Positions 7,613 through 16,888 are shown, counted from the first letter of the stretch. The stretch: DNA of 64,000 nucleotides from Rariglobus sp041662485 (GCA_041662485.1 JBAZSJ010000008.1:62001-126000); one strand, 5' to 3'. Notes: generated by a model from the letters alone, not told the origin. Numbers and translations: made by a program.

Positions 7613-8359
7613 ATGCCCAAGATCGCGATCATCGTCCCCTGTCGTCTCGAATCGACCCGGTTTCCGCGCAAGTTGCTGCACCTCATCAAGGGAAAGCCCC
7701 TGTTGCTGTGGGTGGCAGAACGCATCCGGCGCGAGGCTCCGGAGATCCCGCTGTTTTTCGCGGTGGATGACGAACTGCTCGCCGCCCCGCTGCGGGCGGC
7801 GGGGTTTCAGGCGATTCTGACCGGCGTGCAACACCAGAGCGGCACCGACCGGATCGCCGAGGCGAACCGGTCGGTGAAGGCCGACCAAGTGATCAACGTG
7901 CAGGCCGACGAGCCGTTGGTGACTCGTGCGCAGATTCTTACGCTTTCCGAGCTGATTTCAGGGCCGGCGGCGATGGCGACGCTGGGCACTCCGTTCACGA
8001 CGGCGGCGGATTTTAACAATCCGAACCAGGTGAAGGTCGTTTTTGCGCCGGGTGGCGGGCGTGCCCTGTATTTTTCGCGTGCGCCGATTCCTTATGCGCG
8101 CGATCGGGCGGGGCAGGTGGATGATTTCTGGGTGAAGGCGAATCCGTGCTTCAAGCATCTTGGGCTTTACGCCTACAAGGCCGACCTGATCGAGCGGTTC
8201 GCGAAGCTGCCGCCGGGACGCTACGAGCAAATCGAAAAACTGGAGCAGCTCCGCGTGATCGAGAACGGCTACGAGATCGTGTGTGGCGTGACGAACGACC
8301 CGACCATCGGCGTGGATACGCCGGAGGACGCGGTGAAGTTCGAGCAGTGGCTCGGCTAG
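7613..8359 (+). CDS. kdsB: 3-deoxy-manno-octulosonate cytidylyltransferase (CMP-Kdo synthetase)
   Basis: 248 residues, the family's usual length. The N-terminal nucleotide-binding motif IIVPCRLESTRFPRKLL is intact, as are INVQADEPLV, FSRAPIPYARD, LGLYAYKADLIERFA and PTIGVDTPEDAVKFEQWL near the end. The enzyme activates Kdo with CTP for lipopolysaccharide inner-core synthesis in the cytoplasm, implying a Gram-negative outer membrane. The ATG at 7613 begins exactly at the first beta strand; in-frame starts further upstream run through the hpr promoter region and look non-coding. Confidence 0.95.
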   Translation: MPKIAIIVPCRLESTRFPRKLLHLIKGKPLLLWVAERIRREAPEIPLFFAVDDELLAAPLRAAGFQAILTGVQHQSGTDRIAEANRSVKADQVINVQADEPLVTRAQILTLSELISGPAAMATLGTPFTTAADFNNPNQVKVVFAPGGGRALYFSRAPIPYARDRAGQVDDFWVKANPCFKHLGLYAYKADLIERFAKLPPGRYEQIEKLEQLRVIENGYEIVCGVTNDPTIGVDTPEDAVKFEQWLG

Positions 8360-8401
8360 GATTACGTTGTCACTTTCCTTAAATTTTGGGCCTGCAAACA
8401 G

Positions 8402-8420
8402 AGTAACCTATTAGGTTACT
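8402..8420. repeat. Odd palindrome PAL-2a downstream of kdsB
   Basis: Perfect inverted repeat with 9-base arms (AGTAACCTA and complement) around one T. The 21 bases from 8402 to 8422 recur exactly at 47489-47509 inside the tenI-like gene. Here the copy is intergenic and may also serve as a hairpin after kdsB. Confidence 0.88.
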
Positions 8421-8567
8421 TTACCTCTGAAAAATGCCTCCGACTGAACGGGAAACTTAACGTGGTGATGCTAGGATTGGCGTCGGGCTGACGGGATTGG
8501 AGGGGTTCATTTTAGGATGGGGTTTTTGTATCCGACGCAGAAGGCTGTCCGTCTTACCCCTTTCACC

Positions 8568-9755
8568 ATGGTTTCCCCTGCCGTTCGTTTCGCGTTGGGT
8601 GCGGTCTCTTTGTTGGCTTTATCCGAGCCGGTGTTTGCATCCACGGGTTCGCCTTTTTACGGGGATGCCCCCGACCAGAACCACCCTTGGGCGATTCACG
8701 ATCAGAACCGGCCGCAGCCACCGGTGGTCACGCCAGGCACGTTTGGCTCCGCCGATCAGCCCGGAAAACCGCCCTCCGACGCCGTCATGCTTTTCGACGG
8801 GACGGCGGACTCGCTGGGCAATTGGGAGTCGGACAAAAACGCCGGCGCGCCGACGCAGTGGATTGTCCGCGACGGGGCGATGGAGTGTGCGCCCAAATCG
8901 GGCTACGTTCGCACGAAGCGGTTGATCGGCGATTGCCAGCTGCATGTCGAGTGGGCGGCGCCCGCAAAGGGGCAGGGTGACAGCCAGGGACGCGGCAACA
9001 GCGGTATTTTTCTGATGGGGATGTATGAGATCCAGGTGCTGGATAATTATAACAACCCCACCTATGCCGACGGGTTTGCCTGCGCGGCGTACGGGAGCAG
9101 TCCGCCTTTGGCGAACGCGCTCCGTCCGCCGGGGGAATTTCAGGTCCTCGACATCGTTTTCCGCCGGCCGGTTTACCGGGACGGCAAGGCGGTCGATCCG
9201 GGCTACGTCACGGTTTTTTGCAACGGGGTGCTGGTTCAGGATCATGTGCAGATCGAGGGCCCGACCGTTCATGCGAAGCGGGCCGTCGCGGGACCGTTTC
9301 CGGAAAAGGGGCCGCTCAAGCTTCAGGACCACGGCAATCCGGTCCGTTTTCGGAATATCTGGTATCGCGAGTTGCCTGTGCGCGCCGTCGAGGGCGGCAC
9401 CGATGGTCCGCTTTCGGCCGAGGCCACGACGGCCAAGCGCAAGGAAATCGCCGCCGGCATCCGCGCCGCCGCCGCCAAGATGGACGGCAAAACCACCGCC
9501 GCGATGCTCCGCCTCGCCGAGTCGCTGGTTTACGAGCAGGACGCCGCCACTCTCGAGCAGGTGAAAACTTGGCACGCGCAGTTTGTCGCGGGCTTGGCGT
9601 CGCTGTCGCCCGATCAGCTCAAGGCGAAGGAAGGTGAAATCAAAACGGTGTTTCGCGCGTTTCAGTTTCTCGTGAAATTCAAAATCATTCCGGCGGATTC
9701 CGCGCCGCAACAGGATCTGATCCAGCTCGTCAAATCCCGCGGCTGGGACAAGTAG
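8568..9755 (+). CDS. Secreted DUF1080 (3-keto-disaccharide hydrolase family) protein
   Basis: 395 residues with a Sec signal peptide (start ATG 8568, MVSPAVRFALGAVSLLALSEPVFA). The DUF1080 domain spans about residues 65-270. Its LFDGTADSLGNW opening, the GNSGIFLMGMYEIQVLDNYNNPTYADG core, and NPVRFRNIWYREL at the end are the family's concanavalin-like signature. A helical tail of about 110 residues follows (AAAKMDGKTTAAMLRLAESL), which is not part of the standard domain. Characterised relatives hydrolyse 3-keto-glycosides made by Gfo/Idh oxidoreductases. The next gene encodes such an oxidoreductase 40 bases downstream, which supports that role. Confidence 0.85.
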   Translation: MVSPAVRFALGAVSLLALSEPVFASTGSPFYGDAPDQNHPWAIHDQNRPQPPVVTPGTFGSADQPGKPPSDAVMLFDGTADSLGNWESDKNAGAPTQWIVRDGAMECAPKSGYVRTKRLIGDCQLHVEWAAPAKGQGDSQGRGNSGIFLMGMYEIQVLDNYNNPTYADGFACAAYGSSPPLANALRPPGEFQVLDIVFRRPVYRDGKAVDPGYVTVFCNGVLVQDHVQIEGPTVHAKRAVAGPFPEKGPLKLQDHGNPVRFRNIWYRELPVRAVEGGTDGPLSAEATTAKRKEIAAGIRAAAAKMDGKTTAAMLRLAESLVYEQDAATLEQVKTWHAQFVAGLASLSPDQLKAKEGEIKTVFRAFQFLVKFKIIPADSAPQQDLIQLVKSRGWDK

Positions 9756-9795
9756 CCGCGCCGCCTGGCACACCAACGCTTTTTTTTATACCCTT

Positions 9796-11139
9796 ATGCC
9801 TCCCTCGATCACTGTTTCGCGCCGTCATTTTATCCGGACGGCTTCAATTGCCGCGCTGGCCGTGGCCTGCACGCCCGCCTGGGCGCAGATTCCTTCGGGG
9901 CGCCGTTTTAAAAACCTGGTCGCCAAGGATGAAAAACTGCGGATCGCCTGCATCGGCCTAGGCGGCAAGGGGCAGAGCGATGTGATGAATTCGTCGAGCG
10001 AGGACATCGTCGCCTTGTGCGACGTGGACTTCGTGCGCGGCGAGAAGATTTTCAACCAGTTCCCCAATGCCGCCCGCTATCGCGACTACCGGCAGATGCT
10101 GACGGAAATGGGCGACAAGATCGATGCGGTCACGATTTCGACGCCGGACCACACGCATTTTCCCGCCGCGCTCATGGCGATCCAAAGGGGCAAGCACGTC
10201 TTTGTGCAAAAGCCGCTCACGCACACGATCGGCGAGGCGCGCATTTTGAAGGCGGCCGCGATCAAGGCGAGGGTGGTCACCCAAATGGGCAACCAGGGCC
10301 ACGCGAACGAGGGCACCCGCATGCTGAAGGAATGGGTCGAGGCGGACGTGATCGGTTCTGTGCGCGAAGTTCATGCGTGGACGGACCGGCCGGTCTGGCC
10401 TCAGGGAATCGTCCTGCCGGCGACGGACCCCGTGCCACCCACGATGGACTGGGATCTTTGGCTGGGATGCGGTCCGGTCCATGACTACAGCTCGCAAATC
10501 GCCCCGTTCAAGTGGCGCGGACTTTGGGATTACGGCTGCGGCGCGCTCGGCGACATGGGCTGCCATTTGCTGGATGCCCCGTTTTGGGCGCTGAATCTCA
10601 GGGGGCCGGTCAAGGTTTCGGCGGAATCCGAGGGCAACACCGAAACGAGCTGCCCGAAGTGGTCGGTCGTCACCTGGGAATTCCCCGCGCGCGGTGCCCT
10701 GCCGCCGGTGAAGATCAAGTGGTTTGACGGAGGCAAAAAACCTCCGCTGCCGCAGGAGATGGGCAAGGACGAGCAACTCGGCAAGGGCGGCGTTATCTAT
10801 CTCGGCGACAAGGGGACGATCCTGAACGAGAATGATTATGGCGCGTCGCCCCGGCTCATTCCGGAAGAAAAACTGAAGGCGTTTACGAATCGTCCGCCCA
10901 AGACCATCCCGCGCATTCCCAAGGGGGACCCGCACATGGAGTGGATCAACGGCTGCAAGGGCGGTCCTGTCCCCGGCTCTAACATCGTCGATCACGCCGC
11001 CGACCTGACGGAGATGGTTTCGCTGGGAAATCTGGCGATCCGCATGGGCCAACCCATCGAGTGGGACCCTGTCAAAGGCGAGTGTGTCGGCATGCCCGAG
11101 GCGAATCGTTTCATCCACAAAAACTACCGGCTGTTCTGA
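9796..11139 (+). CDS. Tat-exported Gfo/Idh/MocA-family oxidoreductase
   Basis: 447 residues. The N-terminus has a twin-arginine signal (SRRHFIRTASIAALAVACTPAWA, Arg9-Arg10). The Rossmann motif follows (IACIGLGGKGQSD, about 51-63), then the sugar-substrate half with ISTPDHTHFPAALMAIQRGKHVFVQKPLTH, including the family's conserved Lys-Pro. Such exported members carry a tightly bound NAD(P) and oxidise sugars or glycosides in the periplasm; the specific substrate is not evident. It sits between the DUF1080 gene and an isomerase-like lipoprotein, in one operon. Confidence 0.88.
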   Translation: MPPSITVSRRHFIRTASIAALAVACTPAWAQIPSGRRFKNLVAKDEKLRIACIGLGGKGQSDVMNSSSEDIVALCDVDFVRGEKIFNQFPNAARYRDYRQMLTEMGDKIDAVTISTPDHTHFPAALMAIQRGKHVFVQKPLTHTIGEARILKAAAIKARVVTQMGNQGHANEGTRMLKEWVEADVIGSVREVHAWTDRPVWPQGIVLPATDPVPPTMDWDLWLGCGPVHDYSSQIAPFKWRGLWDYGCGALGDMGCHLLDAPFWALNLRGPVKVSAESEGNTETSCPKWSVVTWEFPARGALPPVKIKWFDGGKKPPLPQEMGKDEQLGKGGVIYLGDKGTILNENDYGASPRLIPEEKLKAFTNRPPKTIPRIPKGDPHMEWINGCKGGPVPGSNIVDHAADLTEMVSLGNLAIRMGQPIEWDPVKGECVGMPEANRFIHKNYRLF

Positions 11140-11152
11140 TCCCGTTACCCCT

Positions 11153-12163
11153 ATGAAATCGTTTTCAAAAACCAGTTTTATATTCGCCGCCCTCCTGGCG
11201 CTGGCCGGTTGTCAGAGTGTGCAGCCGCCGGCCGCGGAATCCCCGCTGCGGCTCGGGTTGCAGGCTTGGACTTGCCGCAGCCTGACTTTCACCGAGACGT
11301 TGAAGACGGCCAACCGGCTGGGCATTCATTATCTGCAGGCCTATCCCGGGCAAAAACTGGGCGGTGATCTTGCGGGCAATTTCCACCACACGATGGACGC
11401 CGCGACGCAGGCCAAGGTGCTGGCGCTGCTCACGAGCGAGGACGTGAAGCTCATCAGCTATGGTGTGGTGGGCGCGCGCGATGCGGCCGAGTGGCGTCAG
11501 ATTTTTGTTTTCGCGCAGGCCATGGGCATGGACAGCATCGCGACCGAGCCGAAGCAGGAGACGCTTGCGGCGATCGATCCGCTTTCGCGGGAATTTGGCA
11601 TCGCGATCTCGCTGCACAACCATCCGACGCCCTCGATCTACGCCAACCTCGACACCGCGCTTGCGGCGATCAAGCCGTTCGGCCCGAACGTGGGGCTGTG
11701 CGCCGACACCGGGCACTGGGTGCGCTCCGGTTACGATCCGGTTAAAAACCTGCACCGTGCCGAGGGGCATATTGTATCGGTGCATTTCAAGGACCTGAAT
11801 GAGGTGAACGTGAAGGGCGCCCACGATGTGCCGTGGGGCACGGGTGCATCGAACGCGGCCGGTCAGCTGGCCGAGCTGCGGCGGCAGCATTTCACGGGGG
11901 TCGTGCTGGTGGAATTCGAATACAACACCGCCGATCTCGAAAAAAACGTGGGGAGGTGCGTCGAGTATTTCAACCGGGCCATGGCCGTGCCGCTGGCCGA
12001 TCTTCTGCGGGGCAAAGTGGTGCCGCCCGGTTACACTCGGACACCGGAAAAGCTTTGGTCGGATGGAAGGGGAAAGGATTCCAAGCGCTGGCCCGTCGCG
12101 CCGCCGCCTGCGCCGGTGGTGCCAGTGCCGGCAACCGCTGCTCCGGCCGCAGCCGCTCCGTGA
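11153..12163 (+). CDS. Lipoprotein sugar-phosphate isomerase/epimerase-like TIM barrel
   Basis: 336 residues. A lipoprotein signal (FIFAALLALAGC, lipidated Cys20) precedes an AP-endonuclease-2-like xylose isomerase TIM barrel, with LGLQAWTCRS, ISLHNHPTPS, VGLCADTGHW and IVSVHFKDL carrying the usual His, Asp and Glu metal ligands. A Pro/Ala-rich C-terminal tail (PPPAPVVPVPATAAPAAAAP) is probably disordered. The fold is normally cytoplasmic, so surface or periplasmic anchoring is notable and matches the export signals of the two preceding genes. A 3-keto-sugar epimerase or isomerase role is inferred from context. The gap to the preceding gene is 13 bases. Confidence 0.83.
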   Translation: MKSFSKTSFIFAALLALAGCQSVQPPAAESPLRLGLQAWTCRSLTFTETLKTANRLGIHYLQAYPGQKLGGDLAGNFHHTMDAATQAKVLALLTSEDVKLISYGVVGARDAAEWRQIFVFAQAMGMDSIATEPKQETLAAIDPLSREFGIAISLHNHPTPSIYANLDTALAAIKPFGPNVGLCADTGHWVRSGYDPVKNLHRAEGHIVSVHFKDLNEVNVKGAHDVPWGTGASNAAGQLAELRRQHFTGVVLVEFEYNTADLEKNVGRCVEYFNRAMAVPLADLLRGKVVPPGYTRTPEKLWSDGRGKDSKRWPVAPPPAPVVPVPATAAPAAAAP

Positions 12164-12195
12164 GTCTCGAGAGTTAGAGCCGTTCAAGTAAAGTT

Positions 12196-12265
12196 GTAGC
12201 CGGGGTCGGTGACCCCGGTCTGGGTAACACTTCCAAGGGGCACCGGGGTCAGCGACCCCGGCTAC
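12196..12265. repeat. REP-pair family D, copy 1
   Basis: A 70-bp element made of two hairpins, GTAGCCGGGGTC...GACCCCGG and CCGGGGTC...GACCCCGGCTAC. A related copy lies at 56970-57027. It separates two convergent operons. Confidence 0.88.
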
Positions 12266-12302
12266 ATCAATCCAGAGTGGCTACAGGTTTATTTTAAATG
12301 CT

Positions 12303-13199
12303 CTACTTTCCGGAAGGATAGGTTGGCGCGGGGAATTCGCCGAAGCACTCGATGGCTTCGGGACGCTCTTTGCTGGCGAGCAAGGCGCCGCCGGTGTCAG
12401 GCCGGCGTGCGCATACGGCGGTGATTTCGTCGCGTTCGAGCAGCATCCACGCGGTCGAGAGGGCGTCGGCGGCGGCGGCGGATGAGGCGCAGGCCCAGGT
12501 GCGGGCGTAGCGGTGGCAAGGCTCGCCGCTGCCCGGATCGAGGATGTGCGCGCCTTTGACGTCCGCGCCGGAGGCACCGATGGCGGCGTTGGCGATCCAG
12601 ATGCTTTGGCGCTTGGTGAGCGTGAGTTCCCAGTCCGTGCCGTCGGCAGGACCGTCGAGCGCGAGCAGGCTGCTGCCGCCGGCGACGAGCAGGGCGCGTG
12701 GCAGTTCCCATTCGCGCAGGAGCGCGGCGACGAGATCGAGTGCGAAACCCTTGCCGATCGCCCCGAGGTCGAGTTGCACGGGGCCGTTTTCGCATTGCAC
12801 GGCACGGTCCTCGGGAAACAGCACGAGACGACCGCGAGGTGTGTCGGAGGAAAGTCCCGGGTGTCCGAGGGCCGGATCGAACGCGCCACCGGTGATCGTG
12901 TGCAGATCGAGCGCGAGCCGCAGACAGTCGAAGGTCTCAGCGCTCAGCCGCAGGGTTTCGCCCGTCGCGAGCCGACCGATCTGGGAGACCTCGCTGTCCT
13001 CGCGGAAACGACTGAGCAGATTTTCCAGGCGGTCGATCAGCGCGCAGGCTTCGAGTGCGGCTTGGCCGGCGTAGGCGGCATCCTCGGTCGCCAGATGCAA
13101 CTCGAACCAAGTCGCCATCGCTTCATGGCGATGACGACTGATGGCTGGAGTCGGACGGCCGGCGGACACGCGATCAGGGGCTGGCAGGTTTGTCGGCAA
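12303..13199 (-). CDS. apbE: ApbE-type FAD:protein FMN transferase
   Basis: About 298 residues. Family motifs are present in order: EAMATWFELHL near the N-terminus, SRFREDSEVSQIGR, GAFDPALGHPG, LDLGAIGKGFALD (flavin-binding glycine motif), HILDPGSGEP, and the Mg-site Ser/Asp region ASSAAAADALSTAW. ApbE attaches FMN to threonines of redox proteins using FAD and Mg2+. No signal peptide or lipobox is seen, unlike many exported homologues. The start is uncertain: a TTG at 13199 overlaps the MFS gene by 26 bases, and a GTG at 13169 is an alternative. It is the last gene of a six-gene minus-strand operon, and no flavoprotein target is nearby. Confidence 0.87.
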   Translation of the reverse strand: MPTNLPAPDRVSAGRPTPAISRHRHEAMATWFELHLATEDAAYAGQAALEACALIDRLENLLSRFREDSEVSQIGRLATGETLRLSAETFDCLRLALDLHTITGGAFDPALGHPGLSSDTPRGRLVLFPEDRAVQCENGPVQLDLGAIGKGFALDLVAALLREWELPRALLVAGGSSLLALDGPADGTDWELTLTKRQSIWIANAAIGASGADVKGAHILDPGSGEPCHRYARTWACASSAAAADALSTAWMLLERDEITAVCARRPDTGGALLASKERPEAIECFGEFPAPTYPSGK

Positions 13200-14760
13200 G
13201 CACGACGGGGCGGTAGCCGCCCTTGGATCGGAAGTAGAGGAACAGGCCGACGTAGCAGACGAGCACGAAGGCGGGCAGCATGGTCATGCGAGCGAGCGCG
13301 TCGAACTGGCCGGCGAGATTGGCCGAGGCGACGGCTTTGACGCTGACGGCATCGGTGAGGGACTGGGCCTTCTCGGGGTTGATGGCGTCGTAGCCGCCGA
13401 GGAGGTAGGTTTTCTGCATCAGCACGGATTGCGCGAGGGCGGGTGACTCGTGGGCGAGGGTGGCGGAGGCGGTTTTTTCCTGGAGGGCGCCGATGAAGGG
13501 GAAGCCGATCACGCCGACGGCGATCATGCCGATGCCACCCATGGCGTTGAGGGTGAGCGCGCCGCCCTTGGGGCTTTGTTCGGCGGTGATGCCGAGCATG
13601 GTCGGCCAGAAGAAGGTCTTGCCGACGCCGTAGAGCGTGGCGGCGCCGAAGATGGCGAGGAGGGGGGCCTCGGCGCATTTCGAGAGGAGAAACAATCCGA
13701 TGATCGCCAGCGTGCAGCCGGCCATGAGCAGGCCGACGGGCGAGAGCTTGTGCACGAGCGGACCTGCGGTGTAGCGCAGGACCATCATGATGGCGGAGGT
13801 GTAGACGAGCACCCAGCCCGGATGAAAGCCGGCGGCGGCGAGCGGATGTTCCATGAGGCTGCTGATCCAGCCGTCGGTGCCGAGCTCGGTGGTGGCGAGC
13901 GGCATCATGATGACGATGAGCAGGGCAAGAATGCCGCGGCCGAAGCGGCGGGTGTAGAGTCCGAAGCCGACGACCACGGCGACGGTGAGCGCGAGGGTGA
14001 CACCCTGCGACCATCCGAAAACCTGGCCGAGTTGCGCGAAGATGAGGCCGAAGGCCACCAGTGCGCCGAACATGCCAAACTCGCCGAGCATGTCGCGGTA
14101 GGAGACGCCGGCCTGCTCGCGTTCGCTGACGGGAAAGCGGGCGCCGACGAGCAGGGCGAAGAAAATGACCGAGGGAATCGCGATCAGGCCGAGCACGAGA
14201 CGCCAGTCGCCATGGCTGGTGGTCGCGGCCATGCCGATGGTGATGAGTCCGCCGAAGACGAGACCGGCGGGCCAGCCGGCGTGGAGGCGGTTGAACCACT
14301 TGGTTTTGTCATGCCGAAACATCGTGGCGATGAGCGGATTCACGAAGGCCTCCACGGTGCCGTTGCCGAGACCGAGGATGATGCTGCCCCAGTAGAGCAG
14401 CGCGTGGCCTTTGGCCTGCGCGGCGTGGAGGGCGTCGCCGGTCACGCCTTGGATAGACGCGAACGCCATCGAGGCGAGCGAGAGGTAGGCGACGTAGCAG
14501 GCGAACGAGAAGATCATCGCGATGCGGTAGCCGATGCGGTCGATGATGAGGCTGAAGAGGATGATCGAGATCGCGAACGGCCAGATACCCGCGCCCTGGA
14601 GTTCGCCGACCTGGACCTTGTCCAAACCGAAGTCGGTTTGAAAACGCCCGATCAGCAGCATGCGGGTGATGAAGCCGAACGAGGTGGCGATGAGCGCGAT
14701 CAGGCAGCCCCAAAACACGATCATGTTGGGGCGCGGGGTATTGGGAGGGGCGGAGTTCAT
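13174..14760 (-). CDS. Major facilitator superfamily transporter
   Basis: 528 residues with about 12 to 14 hydrophobic segments. Examples are MIVFWGCLIALIATSFGFITRMLL at the start, LLYWGSIILGLGNGTVEAFVNPLIATMF, the FRHDKTKWFNRLHAGWPAG loop, and VLVCYVGLFLYF near the end. The pattern fits the sugar-related MFS transporters found beside Gfo/Idh genes in Verrucomicrobia and Planctomycetes, but the substrate is unknown. Its ATG at 14760 overlaps the stop of the GT39-like gene (ATGA), so it is co-translated. The long periplasmic loop near residues 430-500 (EKTASATLAHESPALAQ) is predicted only from hydrophobicity. Confidence 0.85.
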   Translation of the reverse strand: MNSAPPNTPRPNMIVFWGCLIALIATSFGFITRMLLIGRFQTDFGLDKVQVGELQGAGIWPFAISIILFSLIIDRIGYRIAMIFSFACYVAYLSLASMAFASIQGVTGDALHAAQAKGHALLYWGSIILGLGNGTVEAFVNPLIATMFRHDKTKWFNRLHAGWPAGLVFGGLITIGMAATTSHGDWRLVLGLIAIPSVIFFALLVGARFPVSEREQAGVSYRDMLGEFGMFGALVAFGLIFAQLGQVFGWSQGVTLALTVAVVVGFGLYTRRFGRGILALLIVIMMPLATTELGTDGWISSLMEHPLAAAGFHPGWVLVYTSAIMMVLRYTAGPLVHKLSPVGLLMAGCTLAIIGLFLLSKCAEAPLLAIFGAATLYGVGKTFFWPTMLGITAEQSPKGGALTLNAMGGIGMIAVGVIGFPFIGALQEKTASATLAHESPALAQSVLMQKTYLLGGYDAINPEKAQSLTDAVSVKAVASANLAGQFDALARMTMLPAFVLVCYVGLFLYFRSKGGYRPVVLADKPASP

Positions 14761-16238
14761 GGGTGAAGAGGGGTGTCGGAGGATGGGGCGGAAAGCAGGC
14801 CGAGGAAAATCCATACTCCCGGACGAAGTTCGTAGGGCGTCGTCAGGGAGGGAAGGTGATTGATCGCCTCGGGTCCGACAAGCACCACTCCGGCGCGGAG
14901 ATCGGCGGGAGGCTCCGACCAATAGCCGGTGTGCGGGAAACGCCGCAGCGTCCACGGCAGCGGCCAGTAGTCCTTGGCGACGACCTGCACGAGCAGATCG
15001 CGGCCCTGCGGCGAGGCGGCGGCAAGGGAGGCGAGGTCGCGTTGCAGGCGGTCGAGATCGCGACTGCTCGGCGAGTAGGCGAGGGGATTGGCGGGATCGA
15101 CCGAGTGGCGCAGGCAACGGGCATAGGTTTCCGCTCCCAGCAGGGCGACGACCAGCGCGGTGGCGGCAAGGGCGAGGCGGCGCGAGGGAAGCCTGTTCCA
15201 AGCGGCAGCCGCACCGGAGCCGGCGAGGAGAGCCAGCGGGAGGAGAAACACCAGCATCAGCCACGGGGTTTTGTAGGGCAGGGCGGATTGAAAAACGAAC
15301 AGCAGCAGCGCCCAAAGCCCGAGACGGCGGACGAAAGGATTTTTTCGTTCACACCAAAGTCCGGCGACGGCGAAGCCTGCGATGAGCCATCCGCTCCAGG
15401 GAATGCCGATACGGGTGGGTGCGCCGGCCCAGCTCAAGTAGGTCCACCACGGGTAGGCGTGTTCGCCGCCAAGGCCGCGCCCGATTTGTTGATGAACGGC
15501 GGCGAGAAGGTCGAGGGCGCGTTCGGGATGGCGGCCGAAGCCGCTGAAAAACAAAAACACCACGACGACCGCGACCACGGTGGCTGCGACCAGTCCGACG
15601 AGCTGCCGCCGCCATGGCAGCGGACTGCCGGTGAGAAAAACGGGAACCGATAGCAGCAGGATGGGCGCGGCGGTTTCCTTGGTGGACAGCATGAGTCCGG
15701 CGAGAATGCCTCCGGTTACGGCCAAACCGATCGCTCCGGATTCTCGCCAGCGCCAGAAGACGGCGAGAAGACCCAGCAGCAGGAGGAGCAGGAGCGTCTC
15801 ATGGATAAAGATGCCGCTGTAATAGACAAAGGGCGCGCCGAGCCCGACGAAGGCGGCCGCCCCGAGGGTGGCGGCCGCCCCGAGCGTGGGTCGCAGCAAA
15901 AAAAGTGCGGCGACGAGTGCGGCCCCGGCGAGGGCGATGACGAGGCGCAGCATCCATGCGTCCATCTGCTCTACGTGCGTGCTGCCGGCGGATTTCAGCG
16001 CGGTGCCGGCCAGATAAAACAGGGTGGGTCCGTGATGGTCGTTGAGCCGGTAGTGGTAGCCGTCGGGCGAGAGCGTTTCCTCGATGATGAAGGCGTTGAC
16101 GGCTTCGTCGGTGTGAAACGGGCGCGACTCCAGGTCGGGCAGGCGGATGAGCAGGGCGGCCACGAAGGCCAGCAATGGAACGAGCAAGCCGAGGGCGTGC
16201 CGCCGCGCCGCGCAGGTTACTTTGCCGGTGTGCCCCAC
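14757..16238 (-). CDS. GT39/PMT-like integral membrane protein (Agl23-related)
   Basis: 493 residues, polytopic, with about ten membrane segments. The first extracytoplasmic loop has RPFHTDEAVNAFIIEE and DHHGPTLFYLAG, an acidic pattern shared by the GT-C/PMT superfamily and by the group called flippase-activity-associated Agl23-like (TIGR03663 type). Those proteins use lipid-linked sugars or help their assembly; the acceptor here is unknown. The likely start is a GTG at 16238, overlapping the discoidin gene by 22 bases. The C-terminal soluble part (LVQVVAKDYWPLPWTLRRFPHTGYW) matches the family's extracytoplasmic domain. Confidence 0.75.
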   Translation of the reverse strand: MGHTGKVTCAARRHALGLLVPLLAFVAALLIRLPDLESRPFHTDEAVNAFIIEETLSPDGYHYRLNDHHGPTLFYLAGTALKSAGSTHVEQMDAWMLRLVIALAGAALVAALFLLRPTLGAAATLGAAAFVGLGAPFVYYSGIFIHETLLLLLLLGLLAVFWRWRESGAIGLAVTGGILAGLMLSTKETAAPILLLSVPVFLTGSPLPWRRQLVGLVAATVVAVVVVFLFFSGFGRHPERALDLLAAVHQQIGRGLGGEHAYPWWTYLSWAGAPTRIGIPWSGWLIAGFAVAGLWCERKNPFVRRLGLWALLLFVFQSALPYKTPWLMLVFLLPLALLAGSGAAAAWNRLPSRRLALAATALVVALLGAETYARCLRHSVDPANPLAYSPSSRDLDRLQRDLASLAAASPQGRDLLVQVVAKDYWPLPWTLRRFPHTGYWSEPPADLRAGVVLVGPEAINHLPSLTTPYELRPGVWIFLGLLSAPSSDTPLHP

Positions 16239-16888
16239 ACTTCAACCTCGATGTAATGATTCAGGTTGTTGGCGGTGTTGCCCTGGCTGTAGAGGCGGAC
16301 GTAGCGGCCCTTCGCGCCCTTGGCGTCAATGAGGCGGCCTTCGTAGGTCTCGATGTAGGCGGGGTCCTTGCCCGCGCCTTTGCCGAGGAGATTTTTGGCG
16401 TCGTTGTTGTAGACGGTCGTCACGCCGGTGGCGAAGGAGGGATCGTCCGAAACCTGCACGACAACGCCGAGGTAAACGCGGACCTGGGCGTGGAAATGCC
16501 ACACGAGCATGGCGTCGATGACGGCGGGTGCGCCGAGGTCGATCTGCACCCACTGGGCTCCCTTGGCGAGTTCGACGTAGCTGCCCTCGCTGCCGTCCTT
16601 GTCGCCGTCGGTGATGAGGGACAGTTCACCGAGGAGCGGCATGGAGTCGCTGCCGGTGACGGGTTTGTTGAGCGCGAGATTTTTGCTGGAGGCGGGAATC
16701 AGGAAATCGGGGCGCTTGCCGGAGCGGGCGGGTTCGAGGTTGTCTACCTTGACCGGCACGGGTGTGCCGACGAAGAGCGGCTTGGGCAGCTCGGTCTGGA
16801 GGGGAACCTTGTCCTCGGCGTGCAAGGCGGTGGCGGCGATGGCGGAGGACAGAACGGCGGTGAGGAAGCGGAGGCTGGGGCGTTTCAT
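16217..16888 (-). CDS. Secreted discoidin (F5/8 type C)-like carbohydrate-binding protein
   Basis: 223 residues with a Sec signal peptide (MKRPSLRFLTAVLSSAIAATALHA). The remaining domain reads NLALNKPVTGSD, SYVELAKGAQWVQIDLGAPAVIDAMLVWHF and GRYVRLYSQGNTANNLNHYIEVEVWG. This is the jelly-roll order of F5/8C (CBM32-like) domains, which bind galactose-type sugars or anionic surfaces. No catalytic domain is attached. It begins four bases after the Gfo/Idh stop, so the two may act on the same periplasmic ligand. The ligand cannot be read from sequence. Confidence 0.8.
   Translation of the reverse strand: MKRPSLRFLTAVLSSAIAATALHAEDKVPLQTELPKPLFVGTPVPVKVDNLEPARSGKRPDFLIPASSKNLALNKPVTGSDSMPLLGELSLITDGDKDGSEGSYVELAKGAQWVQIDLGAPAVIDAMLVWHFHAQVRVYLGVVVQVSDDPSFATGVTTVYNNDAKNLLGKGAGKDPAYIETYEGRLIDAKGAKGRYVRLYSQGNTANNLNHYIEVEVWGTPAK

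Noticed and set aside
13450..14766. 438-codon plus-strand frame opposite the MFS gene
   Set aside because: Low-complexity Gly/Glu/Asp/His product, exactly antisense to membrane-segment codons of the transporter.
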